Shown here: one piece after another, positions 1-8,135 of the stretch | Layout: every line of letters begins with the position of its first letter | Numbering within the stretch: the first letter of the stretch is position 1 | Assembly (NCBI RefSeq): GCF_022179065.1 | Contig: NZ_BPQD01000043.1 | Location: 1 to 49,348, forward strand | Length of the DNA stretch: 49,348 nt | From: Methylobacterium adhaesivum | GTDB taxonomy: Bacteria; Pseudomonadota; Alphaproteobacteria; Rhizobiales; Beijerinckiaceae | Direction: 5' to 3' | Program-made: the position numbers and the translations under genes | The notes under the pieces: generated by a model | Databases searched by the model: none | Told to the model about the DNA's origin: nothing | What the model saw: only the letters and a program-made list of their open reading frames with translations

Positions 1-60
1 GGAATCGCCCCCTCACCCTCGGCTGCCGCCTCGCATTGCCGACGGCAAGGTCGGCAAAGC

Positions 61-84
61 CCTCTCCCCGCAGGCGGGGAGAGG
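61..84. repeat. Intergenic palindrome upstream of murB
   Basis: Perfect 10-bp inverted arms, CCTCTCCCCG at 61-70 and CGGGGAGAGG at 75-84, with a 4-nt loop. The right arm runs straight into the likely ribosome binding site of murB (GTGGAG at 84-89), so folding of the RNA could mask it. It resembles the C/T-rich palindromes seen again near 1328 and 19258, suggesting a dispersed REP-like family. Confidence 0.6.
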
Positions 85-96
85 TGGAGAACACCC

Positions 97-1035
97 ATGA
101 CCGTCTTCCCCGACCTCACCCCCGCCATCCGGGACCGTGCCCCGGGCCTGCGCGGGCGCCTCATCGCCAACCAGCCGCTGTCGGACCTGACATGGTTCCG
201 CGTCGGCGGCCCGGCGCAGGTGCTGTTCACTCCGGCCGACACGGAGGATCTGGCGGCTCTCCTCGCGGCCCTCGATCCAGAGACGCCCGTCACGGTGGTC
301 GGCCTCGGCTCGAACCTCATCGTGCGCGACGGCGGTGTGCCGGGCGTGGTGGTGCGGCTGGGCGGCAAGGCGTTCGGCTCAGTGGAGATCGACGGCGAGC
401 ACCTGCGGGCCGGCACGGCCGTGCCCGACATGCGCCTCGCCAAGGCGGCGGCCGAGGCCGGGCTCGACGGGCTCGCGTTCTTTCGCGGCATCCCCGGCTC
501 CGTCGGCGGGGCCCTGCGCATGAACGCCGGGGCGCATGGCGGCGAGACCACGGACGTGCTCGTCTCCGCCGAGGGCGTCGACCGGGCGGGCAACCTGCGC
601 ACCTTCACCCACGCCGAGATGGGCTTCACCTACCGCCACAGCGCCGCCCCCGACGACGTGATCTTCATGAGCGCCCTGTTCCGGGGCCGGCCCGGGGACC
701 GCGCCGCCATCGAGGCCGAGATGGACCGGGTGACGGCGGCCCGCGAGGCGGCCCAGCCCATCCGCGAGCGCACGGGCGGCTCGACCTTCAAGAATCCGCC
801 CGGGGCCAAGGCGTGGCAGCTCGTGGACGCCGCCGGCTGCCGGGGCCTCACCGTCGGCGGCGCCCAGGTCTCCGAGATGCACTGCAACTTCCTCATCAAC
901 CGCGACGGCGCCACGGCGGCCGACATCGAGGGGCTGGGCGAGGAGGTGCGGCGGCGCGTGCGCGAGACGAGTGGCGTCGCGCTGCACTGGGAGATCAAGC
1001 GCATCGGGCTCGCCACCTCGGAGGCCGGGGCGTGA
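97..1035 (+). CDS. murB: UDP-N-acetylenolpyruvoylglucosamine reductase MurB
   Basis: MurB reduces UDP-GlcNAc-enolpyruvate to UDP-MurNAc with NADPH and FAD, a cytoplasmic peptidoglycan precursor step. The 312-residue protein shows the FAD-binding [14 protein letters not shown] segment (about 67-80), the GIPGSVGGA loop (131-139), the catalytic serine in GGSTFKNP (S229) and the C-terminal LHWEIKRIG with the expected glutamate (E299). Its length fits the short type II MurB form. The ATG at 97 has GTGGAG 7 nt upstream. Its TGA overlaps a GTG start of the following small gene, and ddl, ftsQ, ftsA and ftsZ follow, the standard division and cell-wall cluster. Assignment is secure. Confidence 0.97.
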   Translation: MTVFPDLTPAIRDRAPGLRGRLIANQPLSDLTWFRVGGPAQVLFTPADTEDLAALLAALDPETPVTVVGLGSNLIVRDGGVPGVVVRLGGKAFGSVEIDGEHLRAGTAVPDMRLAKAAAEAGLDGLAFFRGIPGSVGGALRMNAGAHGGETTDVLVSAEGVDRAGNLRTFTHAEMGFTYRHSAAPDDVIFMSALFRGRPGDRAAIEAEMDRVTAAREAAQPIRERTGGSTFKNPPGAKAWQLVDAAGCRGLTVGGAQVSEMHCNFLINRDGATAADIEGLGEEVRRRVRETSGVALHWEIKRIGLATSEAGA

Positions 1036-1214
1036 ATGCGGATCGCGACCGGCCCGGATCGGAAGCTCTCGAAGCCGAACCTCCGCCGCCTGTCCGTGCG
1101 GTGGCAATCCCTTTGGGCGATGATCCGTCGGGTCCGGCAATGGGTGAGGACCCTTTCACGGCGTGCACCAAATGGGGTGGTTCGGCCGACGAGGTCGATG
1201 ACGCCAACCTGTAA
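1032..1214 (+). CDS. Small acidic protein with MazE-like C-terminal tail
   Basis: A 60-codon frame starts at GTG 1032, overlapping the murB stop as GTGA, and ends at TAA 1214. The product is acidic and proline-rich, unlike the arginine-rich products of the competing frames, which supports coding. The end reads [21 protein letters not shown]-like, that is F, T, W, S, A-D-E and a final L. This spacing resembles the toxin-contacting tail of several MazE/AbrB-type antitoxins (family knowledge from memory). No DNA-binding N-terminal domain and no toxin gene are next to it, so the antitoxin role is not claimed. It is probably translated by coupling to murB. Confidence 0.5.
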   Translation: MNADRDRPGSEALEAEPPPPVRAVAIPLGDDPSGPAMGEDPFTACTKWGGSADEVDDANL

Positions 1215-1321
1215 GGCCGGCGGGACGGTGAGAAACCGTTCCGCTGCCAATATCCTTGGCCGAGCACCGTTGGTGCCTGATACGGGCCTCGGCCGAGCAC
1301 ATCGCAAGGGCTAGACGCGAC

Positions 1322-1380
1322 GGGCTCCCTCTCCTTCCAGGAGAGGGGACCTGCGCTTGCCGAAACCGAACGGATCGACC
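1322..1380. repeat. Dispersed palindromic repeat, copy A (murB-ddl gap)
   Basis: CCTCTCCT at 1328-1335 and AGGAGAGG at 1339-1346 form a hairpin. The surrounding segment, from GGGCTC at 1322 to the CGAACGGATCG box near 1366, matches the segment at 19251-19305 in both the palindrome and the trailing box. The two copies are about 60 bp long and sit in gaps between essential operon genes. The rest of 1215-1419 shows only a short direct repeat, GGCCGAGCAC, at about 1258 and 1292. Confidence 0.55.
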
Positions 1381-1419
1381 GGAAACGGTAAGACTGGGCC
1401 GTCACGCGGAGGAAACATC

Positions 1420-2343
1420 ATGTCCAAGCACGTCGCCGTCCTCATGGGCGGGTGGTCCTCCGAGCGGCCGGTGTCGCTGAATTCCGGCAACGCCTGCGCC
1501 GAGGCCCTGGAGGGCCAGGGGTTCCGCGTCACCCGCGTCGATGTCGGACCCGACATCGCCACGGTCCTCACCGATCTCCGGCCCGACGTCGCCTTCAACG
1601 CCCTGCACGGGCCGGCGGGCGAGGACGGCACGATTCAGGGCCTCCTGGAACTCCTGCGCATCCCCTACACCCACTCGGGGGTGCTGGCCTCGGCGCTGGC
1701 CATGCACAAGGAGCGTGCCAAAGTGGTCATGCGGGCGGCCGGCGTCAGCGTCCCCGAGGGCCGCGTCGTTAACCGTCACGAGGCGGCAAAGTCACACGTC
1801 CTGACGCCGCCCTACGTGCTCAAGCCCGTGGCCGAGGGCTCCTCCATGGGGGTCATCATCGTGCGCGACGGTCGCGCGCATCCGCCCCAGGAAGTCGGCC
1901 GGGCGGATTGGGGCTACGGCGATGAAATCCTTGCCGAATCTTACGTCGCCGGCCGCGAGCTGACCTGCGCCGTGATGGGGGACAAGGCCCTGGGCGTCAT
2001 CGAGATCAAGACCGCGTCCGGGGACTGGTACGACTACGACGCAAAGTACGCCGAAGGGGGGTCGATCCACGTCCTCCCGGCAGAACTTAAACCAAATCTT
2101 TACCAGCGTGTCCAAGAGTTGTCGTTAACGGCGCATCAAGCACTCGGGTGCCGGGGCATCAGCCGTGCGGACCTCCGCTTCGACGACACACCGGGTGGAA
2201 CCGGTGCCCTCGTCGTCTTGGAGGTCAACACGCAACCCGGCATGACGAAGACGAGCCTTGTGCCGGAAATCGCAGCCCACGCTGGTTTTAGGTTCGGTGA
2301 GCTCGTTCAATGGATGGTGGAGGACGCAACGTTGGGCCGCTGA
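1420..2343 (+). CDS. ddl: D-alanine--D-alanine ligase
   Basis: Ddl joins two D-alanines using ATP in the cytoplasm; the dipeptide is then added to UDP-MurNAc-tripeptide by MurF. The 307-residue protein has the N-terminal GGWSSERPVSLNSG motif (about 10-23), the LHGPAGEDGT loop, the ATP-grasp glycine-rich EGSSMGV loop, and the metal-binding LEVNTQPGMT near residue 270. The start at ATG 1420 is chosen because a GGAGG-type site lies 7-12 nt upstream and the protein then begins at the family's first beta strand; an ATG at 1357 would add an unlikely leader. Its 3' end overlaps the ftsQ start by 34 nt. Confidence 0.97.
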   Translation: MSKHVAVLMGGWSSERPVSLNSGNACAEALEGQGFRVTRVDVGPDIATVLTDLRPDVAFNALHGPAGEDGTIQGLLELLRIPYTHSGVLASALAMHKERAKVVMRAAGVSVPEGRVVNRHEAAKSHVLTPPYVLKPVAEGSSMGVIIVRDGRAHPPQEVGRADWGYGDEILAESYVAGRELTCAVMGDKALGVIEIKTASGDWYDYDAKYAEGGSIHVLPAELKPNLYQRVQELSLTAHQALGCRGISRADLRFDDTPGGTGALVVLEVNTQPGMTKTSLVPEIAAHAGFRFGELVQWMVEDATLGR

Positions 2344-3269
2344 GCGCTCCGGGTCATCCCGGCGGCGCAGGCTTCGCCCGCGCCCTGCGCGATGCCGTGG
2401 CGGCGACCCTGCCGCGCTGGGCCGGACCCCTCGCGTCCGGCCGCCGCTCGCGCCTCGCCATGCCCATCGAGCGGCGGATTCCCCGCCACCTCGGCACCCT
2501 GGCCATGTCGATGTCGTTCGCCGCCCTGGCGCTCGGCGGCTTCGTCGCCAGCGGCCGTTACGACCGCTTTGTCCTCGAGAACGGTCGCCCCTTCGACATC
2601 GCCGCGCGGCTCGCCGGATTCGGCGTCGAGCGCGTCACCATTTCGGGCATCGCCCGCCTCTACGAGCGGGAAGTGCTCCAGGCCGCCGGCATCGACGGCC
2701 ATTCCTCGGTGGTGTTCCTCGACGTCAACGAGGTCCGCGACCGGCTGATGCGGGTGCCCCTCATCGCCAGCGTCTCCGTGCGCAAGGTCTACCCGAACGA
2801 GATCGTCATCAACCAGGTCGAGCGCGAGCCCGCCGCCCTGTGGCAGCGCAACGGCGTGATCTCGGTCATCGCCGCCGACGGCACGGTGATCGACGAGATG
2901 CGCGACGACCGCTACGCCGCACTCCCCCTCGTGGTGGGGGAAGGCGCCAACGAGCGCCTGAAGGATTACCTCGCCCTCATCGAGGCCGCCGGCACCCTCG
3001 CCGAGCGCGTCAAGGCCGGCACCTACGTGTCGGGCCGGCGCTGGACGCTCAAGCTCGACGGCGTCGACATCCGCCTGCCCGAGACCGGCGCGGCCGAGGC
3101 CCTCGCCCGCCTCGTGCGCCTCGAGCGCGAGAGCCGCATCCTCGAGAAGGACATCATCGCGGTGGATCTGCGCATGCCCGACCGGGTGGTGGTCCGCCTC
3201 ACCGAGGAGGCGGCGGCCGCCCGCGCCGAATCCCAGAAGAAGCCGAAGGCCAGGGGGACGGCGACATGA
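2310..3269 (+). CDS. ftsQ: Cell division protein FtsQ
   Basis: FtsQ is a bitopic inner-membrane divisome protein linking early Z-ring proteins to FtsL/FtsB and the septal synthase. The 319-residue product has a basic cytoplasmic tail (about 1-60), one transmembrane segment (about 63-82, SMSFAALALGGFVA), then a periplasmic POTRA domain from about residue 100 (GVERVTISGI) followed by the FtsQ beta domain with VYPNEIVINQVER. The start overlaps ddl by 34 nt; a later ATG at 2460 would shorten the cytoplasmic tail and cannot be excluded. The TGA overlaps the ATG of a 25-codon mini-ORF leading to ftsA. Confidence 0.95.
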   Translation: MDGGGRNVGPLSAPGHPGGAGFARALRDAVAATLPRWAGPLASGRRSRLAMPIERRIPRHLGTLAMSMSFAALALGGFVASGRYDRFVLENGRPFDIAARLAGFGVERVTISGIARLYEREVLQAAGIDGHSSVVFLDVNEVRDRLMRVPLIASVSVRKVYPNEIVINQVEREPAALWQRNGVISVIAADGTVIDEMRDDRYAALPLVVGEGANERLKDYLALIEAAGTLAERVKAGTYVSGRRWTLKLDGVDIRLPETGAAEALARLVRLERESRILEKDIIAVDLRMPDRVVVRLTEEAAAARAESQKKPKARGTAT

Positions 3270-3343
3270 GCCGTCACATGAGCCGTACGATCCGACCGGC
3301 GCGCCCCGCCGCCCGTTCCGTTCCCGCAGCCCCGGCCCGGTAA
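3266..3343 (+). CDS. 25-codon bridging mini-ORF between ftsQ and ftsA
   Basis: ATG at 3266 overlaps the ftsQ stop (ATGA) and the frame ends with TAA at 3341-3343, only 4 nt before the ftsA ATG at 3348. The predicted peptide is basic and Pro/Ala/Arg-rich with two nearby MSR starts and no recognisable domain. Because FtsQ and FtsA lie in one frame and this ORF in another, the likely role is translational relay of ribosomes from ftsQ to ftsA rather than a functional peptide. Coding status is uncertain; it could be chance. Confidence 0.35.
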   Translation: MSRHMSRTIRPARPAARSVPAAPAR

Positions 3344-3347
3344 CCCG

Positions 3348-4670
3348 ATGCACGCCCAACACGGCCTCACGCCACGGTTAAAACCCCTCTCCGCCCGGCG
3401 CAGCACCACCCTCTCGGTGCTCGACATCGGAACGAGCAAGGTGGTCTGCCTCATCGCCGAGCTTCAGCCGGCCGAGGCCCTCTCGACCCTGCGCGGGCGG
3501 ACCCACTTCGCCCGCATCATCGGCATCGGCCACCAGCGTTCGCAGGGGCTGAAGGGCGGTGCCATCGTCGACCTCGAGGCCGCCGAGGGCGCCATCCGCC
3601 AGGCGGTGCACGCCGCCGAGCGCATGGCCAAGGTCGAGGTGCAGTCGGTCATCGTCAACATGTCGGGCGGCCGCATCGGCTCCCAGCATTTCGAGGCCCG
3701 GATCAACACCCGCACCGGCACCGTCACGGGCACGGACGTGGAGCGCGTGCTGGAGACGGCCTCCGCTCACGGCGTCAGCCCCGGCCGGGCCGTGCTGCAT
3801 GCGCTGCCCACGGGCTACGCCATCGACGGGCAGGGCGCGGTCATCGATCCCTCCGGCATGATGGGCGACGCGCTCGGCGTCGACCTCCACGTCGTTACGG
3901 GCGAGGCGGCCGCCGCCCGCAACCTCATGCTGGCGGTGGAGCATTGCCACCTCGGCGTCGAGGCGGTCATCGCCACGCCCTACGCCGCCGGCCTGTCGGC
4001 CCTCGTCGACGACGAGGCCGAGATGGGCGTCTGCGTCGTCGACATGGGCGGCGGCACCACCAGCGTCGGCGTGTTCTCCGGCGGACACCTCGTGCATGTC
4101 GACGCCATCGCGGTGGGCGGCCACCACGTCACCATGGACATCGCCCGCGGCCTCTCCACCCGCGTCGCCGCCGCCGAGCGTCTGAAGACTCTTTACGGCT
4201 CGGCCATCGCCACGGCCTCCGACGACCGCGACATGATCGCCGTCCACGGCGTCGGCGAGGACGAGGGCGACGCCCCCACCCACGTGCCGCGTTCGCAGCT
4301 CGTGCGGATCATTCGCCCGCGCGTCGAAGAGGTCATCGAACTCGTGCGCGACCGCCTGCGTAACGCCGGCTTCTCGGCCCAGGCCGGGCGGCGGGTGGTG
4401 CTCACGGGCGGAGCGAGCCAGCTCGTGGGCCTGCCGGAAGTCGCCCGCCGGGTGATGGAGGGCCAGGTCCGCATCGGCCGGCCGCTCGGCATCCGCGGCC
4501 TGCCGGAGGCCGCCAAGGGCCCCGCCTTCTCGGCGGCGGTGGGGCTCCTCGTCTACCCGCAGGTGGCGCATGCGGAGCACTTCGAGCCGCGGGGGCACGG
4601 CGCCTTCGCGAGCACCGGAACGGACGGTTACTTTTCGCGGGTCGGACGCTGGCTCCGCGAGAGCTTCTGA
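3348..4670 (+). CDS. ftsA: Cell division protein FtsA
   Basis: FtsA is the actin-like protein that tethers FtsZ filaments to the inner membrane and recruits later divisome proteins. The 440-residue product shows the phosphate-1 motif VLDIGTSKVVCLIAE (about 24-38), the inserted 1C/SHS2 domain, the phosphate-2 motif CVVDMGGGTTSVGVF (about 229-243) and the adenosine motif LTGGASQLVGL. It ends in a short amphipathic helix, FSRVGRWLRESF, the expected membrane-targeting tail. There is no strong ribosome binding site before the ATG at 3348, consistent with coupling to the preceding mini-ORF. Confidence 0.96.
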   Translation: MHAQHGLTPRLKPLSARRSTTLSVLDIGTSKVVCLIAELQPAEALSTLRGRTHFARIIGIGHQRSQGLKGGAIVDLEAAEGAIRQAVHAAERMAKVEVQSVIVNMSGGRIGSQHFEARINTRTGTVTGTDVERVLETASAHGVSPGRAVLHALPTGYAIDGQGAVIDPSGMMGDALGVDLHVVTGEAAAARNLMLAVEHCHLGVEAVIATPYAAGLSALVDDEAEMGVCVVDMGGGTTSVGVFSGGHLVHVDAIAVGGHHVTMDIARGLSTRVAAAERLKTLYGSAIATASDDRDMIAVHGVGEDEGDAPTHVPRSQLVRIIRPRVEEVIELVRDRLRNAGFSAQAGRRVVLTGGASQLVGLPEVARRVMEGQVRIGRPLGIRGLPEAAKGPAFSAAVGLLVYPQVAHAEHFEPRGHGAFASTGTDGYFSRVGRWLRESF

Positions 4671-4716
4671 GGCGCAGAACTTCTGAGGTGAAAGCCTCAC
4701 TGGGAACGACCGCCGC

Positions 4717-4748
4717 CGCGCCCGAAACCCCGAACCGGGGTGGGCGCG
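4717..4748. other. Compound stem-loop between ftsA and ftsZ
   Basis: Outer arms CGCGCCC (4717-4723) and GGGCGCG (4742-4748) enclose inner arms ACCCCG (4727-4732) and CGGGGT (4736-4741), with a GAA bulge and AAC loop. There is no T-run, so it is more likely an RNA stability or attenuation element than a terminator. A direct repeat CTTCTGAGG at 4664 and 4680 lies just upstream, across the ftsA stop. Confidence 0.5.
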
Positions 4749-4823
4749 AACGGCCAGACGGAATCGGCGCCTCACCCCATCGGGGCGTCAAATGAAACGT
4801 GAGAGGCAAGAGGCTCGACACCC

Positions 4824-6620
4824 ATGGCCATCAGTCTGCAGGCACCTGACATCCGGGAACTGAAGCCCCGCATCACCGTCTTCGGCGTCGGCGGAGCCGG
4901 CGGCAACGCCGTCAACAACATGATCGAATCCGGCCTCCTCGGCTGCGAGTTCGTCGTCGCCAACACCGATGCCCAGGCCCTGACCTCCTCCAAGGCCGAG
5001 CGCGTGATCCAGATGGGTCTCGGTGTGACGCAGGGGCTCGGCGCCGGATCGCACCCGGAGGTCGGCTCGGCCGCCGCCGACGAGGTCATCGACGAGATCC
5101 GCGACCAGCTCTCCGGCGCCCACATGTGCTTCATCACCGCCGGCATGGGCGGCGGCACCGGTACCGGGGCCGCCCCCGTCATCGCCCGCGCGGCCCGCGA
5201 CATGGGCATCCTCACCGTCGGCGTCGTGACCAAGCCCTTCCAGTTCGAGGGCGTGCGCCGCATGCGCACGGCCGAGGCCGGCATCCAGGAGCTCCAGGCC
5301 GCCGTCGACACCCTCATCGTGATCCCGAACCAGAACCTGTTCCGGGTCGCCAACGAGAAGACCACCTTCGCCGACGCCTTCGCCATGGCCGATCAGGTGC
5401 TCTACTCGGGGGTGGCCTGCATCACCGACCTCATGGTCAAGGAAGGCCTGATCAACCTCGACTTCGCCGACGTCCGCGCCATCATGCGCGGCATGGGCAA
5501 GGCGATGATGGGCACCGGCGAGGCGTCCGGCGAGAACCGCGCCAACCGCGCTGCGGAAGCCGCCATCGCCAACCCGCTCCTCGACGACGTGTCGATGAAG
5601 GGCGCGCGCGGCCTGCTCATCTCCATCACGGGCGGCAACGACCTCACCCTGTACGAGCTCGACGAGGCCGCCACCCGCATCCGCGAGGAGGTGGATTCGG
5701 ACGCCAACATCATCCTCGGCGCCACCTTCGACGAGAGCCTCGACGGCATCATCCGCGTCTCCGTGGTCGCCACCGGCATCGAGCCGGCCCTGATCACGGC
5801 GCATTCGCAGAACAACCCCGAGATCGTGCAGACCGAGCAGCGCATCGCGGAAGTGGCCGAGCGGCTCCGGGCGGAAGCGAGGGCCCGGGCGGCACAGCCC
5901 GCCCCCACCTTTCGCAGCCCCGGACAAGACCAGGCCCTGACCGGCACCCAGGGCCAGTCCCCGGTCGCCGCCGCGCCCGTGGCCCCCGTCGCCCAGGCGC
6001 CGGTCCAGGCTCCCCGCGCGACGCTGCCGGAGGCCGCCCCCGTCGAGTCCCTGCGGATGGAGCCCGTGCCCGCCCCCGTCATCCGTGACGAGGTCGTGCT
6101 GACCCAAACCCAGCCCCGCGCCGCCATGGCGTACGAGCCGGCCCCGCTGCCGCAGCCCGAGCCCGCCCCGGTCTCCGCCGCCGGCCCGTTCGTGCCGCCG
6201 CGTCCGGCCGTGGCCGTCGCCCGCGCGCCGCGCATGCCGCAGATCCAGGACCTGCCGATGCCCGGCCAGGCCCAGATCCGCGCCAGCCGCGGCGAGGAGC
6301 CGGCGGAGCCCGCCGCCGACACGAAGCGCATGACCCTCCTGCGCCGCCTCGCCACCGTCGGCTTCGGCGGACGCCGCGAGGAGGCCGAGGCCGCCCCGGC
6401 GCCCGTGCGCGCTCCGGTGAGCGCTCCCCCGGCCAGCCCCATGCCGCAGGCGCCGATGCCCGCCGACTACGCCAAGCGGGCCGCCGCGCCCGTTGCCCAG
6501 GGCTACCGTCCGGCCCAGGGCCATCTCGATCCGCAGGGCCGCGTGGCGGCTCCGCAGTCGCGCATGATGGATGACGATCAGCTGGAAATCCCGGCCTTCC
6601 TGCGCCGTCAGGCCAACTGA
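4824..6620 (+). CDS. ftsZ: Cell division GTPase FtsZ, long-linker form
   Basis: FtsZ is the tubulin-like GTPase that forms the cytokinetic ring. Of 598 residues, about 1-330 form the GTPase and C-terminal lobe: [14 protein letters not shown] near 20-33, the tubulin signature GGGTGTG at 109-115, and the catalytic T7-loop region INLDFADV. Residues about 345-580 are a low-complexity Ala/Pro/Gln linker, far longer than in E. coli FtsZ (383 residues in total) but usual in alphaproteobacteria. The protein ends with the conserved tail [14 protein letters not shown], the FtsA-binding peptide. A rho-independent terminator follows directly, closing the division cluster. Confidence 0.98.
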   Translation: MAISLQAPDIRELKPRITVFGVGGAGGNAVNNMIESGLLGCEFVVANTDAQALTSSKAERVIQMGLGVTQGLGAGSHPEVGSAAADEVIDEIRDQLSGAHMCFITAGMGGGTGTGAAPVIARAARDMGILTVGVVTKPFQFEGVRRMRTAEAGIQELQAAVDTLIVIPNQNLFRVANEKTTFADAFAMADQVLYSGVACITDLMVKEGLINLDFADVRAIMRGMGKAMMGTGEASGENRANRAAEAAIANPLLDDVSMKGARGLLISITGGNDLTLYELDEAATRIREEVDSDANIILGATFDESLDGIIRVSVVATGIEPALITAHSQNNPEIVQTEQRIAEVAERLRAEARARAAQPAPTFRSPGQDQALTGTQGQSPVAAAPVAPVAQAPVQAPRATLPEAAPVESLRMEPVPAPVIRDEVVLTQTQPRAAMAYEPAPLPQPEPAPVSAAGPFVPPRPAVAVARAPRMPQIQDLPMPGQAQIRASRGEEPAEPAADTKRMTLLRRLATVGFGGRREEAEAAPAPVRAPVSAPPASPMPQAPMPADYAKRAAAPVAQGYRPAQGHLDPQGRVAAPQSRMMDDDQLEIPAFLRRQAN

Positions 6621-6625
6621 GAGCA

Positions 6626-6664
6626 CCGGGCGGGGTCCTTCCCCGCCCGGCTTGATGCTTTTTT
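6626..6664 (+). terminator. Rho-independent terminator after ftsZ
   Basis: CCGGGCGGGG (6626-6635) and CCCCGCCCGG (6641-6650) form a perfect 10-bp stem with a 5-nt loop, followed after 8 nt by TTTTTT (6659-6664). It begins 6 nt past the ftsZ stop and is the clearest terminator in the window, separating ftsZ from lpxC. Confidence 0.85.
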
Positions 6665-6783
6665 GTAACGCACCCGGGGTCTCGCGGCTCCGGGCGCTAT
6701 GACTTGTTAACTCATTGACGGCGCTTGCGTTTCTCGACCGCCACCGCGGTGTTGCGTTGTAACAGAGCGTAAGAATCCGTGAT

Positions 6784-6812
6784 TTGGTCCCGGTTTGGGG
6801 CGGGGCTATACG
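6784..6812 (+). promoter_or_regulatory. Candidate lpxC promoter in the ftsZ-lpxC gap
   Basis: A -35-like TTGGTC at 6784-6789 and a -10-like TATACG at 6807-6812 are 17 bp apart. Transcription would start near 6819, about 120 nt before the chosen lpxC ATG (6942) and after the alternative ATG at 6795, which argues against that upstream start. A GAATC site (GANTC class, the CcrM methylation site) lies just upstream at 6773. Apart from the terminator and this promoter, the 321-bp gap 6621-6941 shows no gene. Confidence 0.4.
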
Positions 6813-6941
6813 CAATTTGGAACGAAAAGCGCGGCGGTTTCGCCGTCGGCGCTCGCGGGGCTTCAAGCAGCGGACGGATCACCGGAACGACTTTCCTCCC
6901 TCGAAGGAGGTCTGCGTTCGATCACGGCCGAGGGCTATGGA

Positions 6942-7889
6942 ATGCGAACGAACCAACAGACGACCCTCAAGGCGCCGGCCACCCTCAGGGGGATCGGCGT
7001 CCATTCCGGGAACCCGGCGGAGATCACCCTCCACCCCGCGCCGGCGAACCACGGAATCGCGTTCCTCCGCACCGGCATGCCCACCGGCAACGACCGCCTC
7101 ATCAAAGCCCACCACGCCTGCGTTTCCGCCACCGAGCTCTGCACCGTCATCGGCGATGTCGCCACGGGGGCCGTCGCCACCATCGAGCATCTGATGTCGG
7201 CGCTCTACGGCCTCGGGATCGATAACGTCCTCGTCGAGATCGACGGCCCCGAGATGCCGATCCTCGACGGCAGCGCCCGTCCCTTCGTGCAAGCCATCGA
7301 CGCCGTCGGCCTCGCCACCTGCGGCGCCCCCCGGCGCTGGATCAAGGTTCTGCGCCCCGTACGCATCGAGGCGGACCACGCCTTCGCCGAGCTCCGCCCC
7401 ATCGATCGGGGCTTCCGCCTCGACGTGGAAATCGATTTCGAGAATCCGGTGATCGGTCGTAGCCGCAAGGCCATGGACCTCACCCCCTCCGCCTATCGCC
7501 GCGAGATCGCGGGCGCGCGCACCTTCGGGATGATGCGCGACGTCGAGCGCTACTGGAAGGCGGGCTTCGCTCTGGGCGCCTCCCTCGAGAACACCGTGGC
7601 GGTGGGCGAGACGGCCGTCGTGAACCCGGAAGGCCTGCGCTACGCCGACGAGTTCGTCCGCCACAAGTTCCTCGATGCCGTCGGCGACCTCGCCCTGGCC
7701 GGTCTGCCGATCCAGGGCGCCTACCGCTCCTATTGTGGCGGCCACCGCATGAATGTCGGGGTGCTCACCGCCCTGTTCGCCGACCGGGCCAACTACGCCA
7801 TCGTCGAGGCCGCGAGCCCCCGCCGGGAGACGGCCCTGGCCGAATTCGGTTCGAGCCTCGGGCTCGCCGCCTTCGCGGGCGACCTTTAA
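6942..7889 (+). CDS. lpxC: UDP-3-O-acyl-N-acetylglucosamine deacetylase LpxC
   Basis: LpxC is the zinc enzyme that commits UDP-acyl-GlcNAc to lipid A synthesis. With the start at 6942 the protein is 315 residues, close to the usual 300-310, and begins at the conserved QTTLK strand. Zinc ligands are visible: H83 in IEHLMSAL, and H241 and D245 in HKFLD; the catalytic histidine is H268 in GGHRMN. The catalytic glutamate region reads VEIDGPEMPILDGSA. An upstream ATG at 6795 would add 49 non-homologous residues. The position between ftsZ and bamD is the normal alphaproteobacterial order. Confidence 0.96.
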   Translation: MRTNQQTTLKAPATLRGIGVHSGNPAEITLHPAPANHGIAFLRTGMPTGNDRLIKAHHACVSATELCTVIGDVATGAVATIEHLMSALYGLGIDNVLVEIDGPEMPILDGSARPFVQAIDAVGLATCGAPRRWIKVLRPVRIEADHAFAELRPIDRGFRLDVEIDFENPVIGRSRKAMDLTPSAYRREIAGARTFGMMRDVERYWKAGFALGASLENTVAVGETAVVNPEGLRYADEFVRHKFLDAVGDLALAGLPIQGAYRSYCGGHRMNVGVLTALFADRANYAIVEAASPRRETALAEFGSSLGLAAFAGDL

Positions 7890-8135
7890 AACATCCCGGA
7901 CTGGTGCGGGCCTGCAACAGGCGCGCCGTTCCGAAGTCTTGCGCGGCGCGGGCCCGAGGGGCCGCCGCTTTCACGCCCAAATCGCACGCCACGGTGAATC
8001 GTCCGTGAAACGGAGCAAGGTCCGCTGGGCAATGCAGCCGGACCGTGGCATCACGCCGTCAGCCACGCGACCACACCTGTGATGGCTTGACGACGTGTGT
8101 CCGAGACGGGCCCGTCTGTTGGGGGAAGTACCGGA

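Noticed and set aside
1036-1314. A 92-codon frame after murB starting at ATG 1036
   Set aside because: Arg-rich, no pattern, and the overlapping acidic frame from GTG 1032 looks more protein-like.
4788-6866. A 692-codon minus-strand open frame opposite ftsZ
   Set aside because: His/Gly/Arg-rich shadow caused by high GC; ftsZ on the other strand is certain.
6795-6941. Upstream start for lpxC adding 49 residues
   Set aside because: The added residues are not LpxC-like, and the candidate promoter lies at that position.
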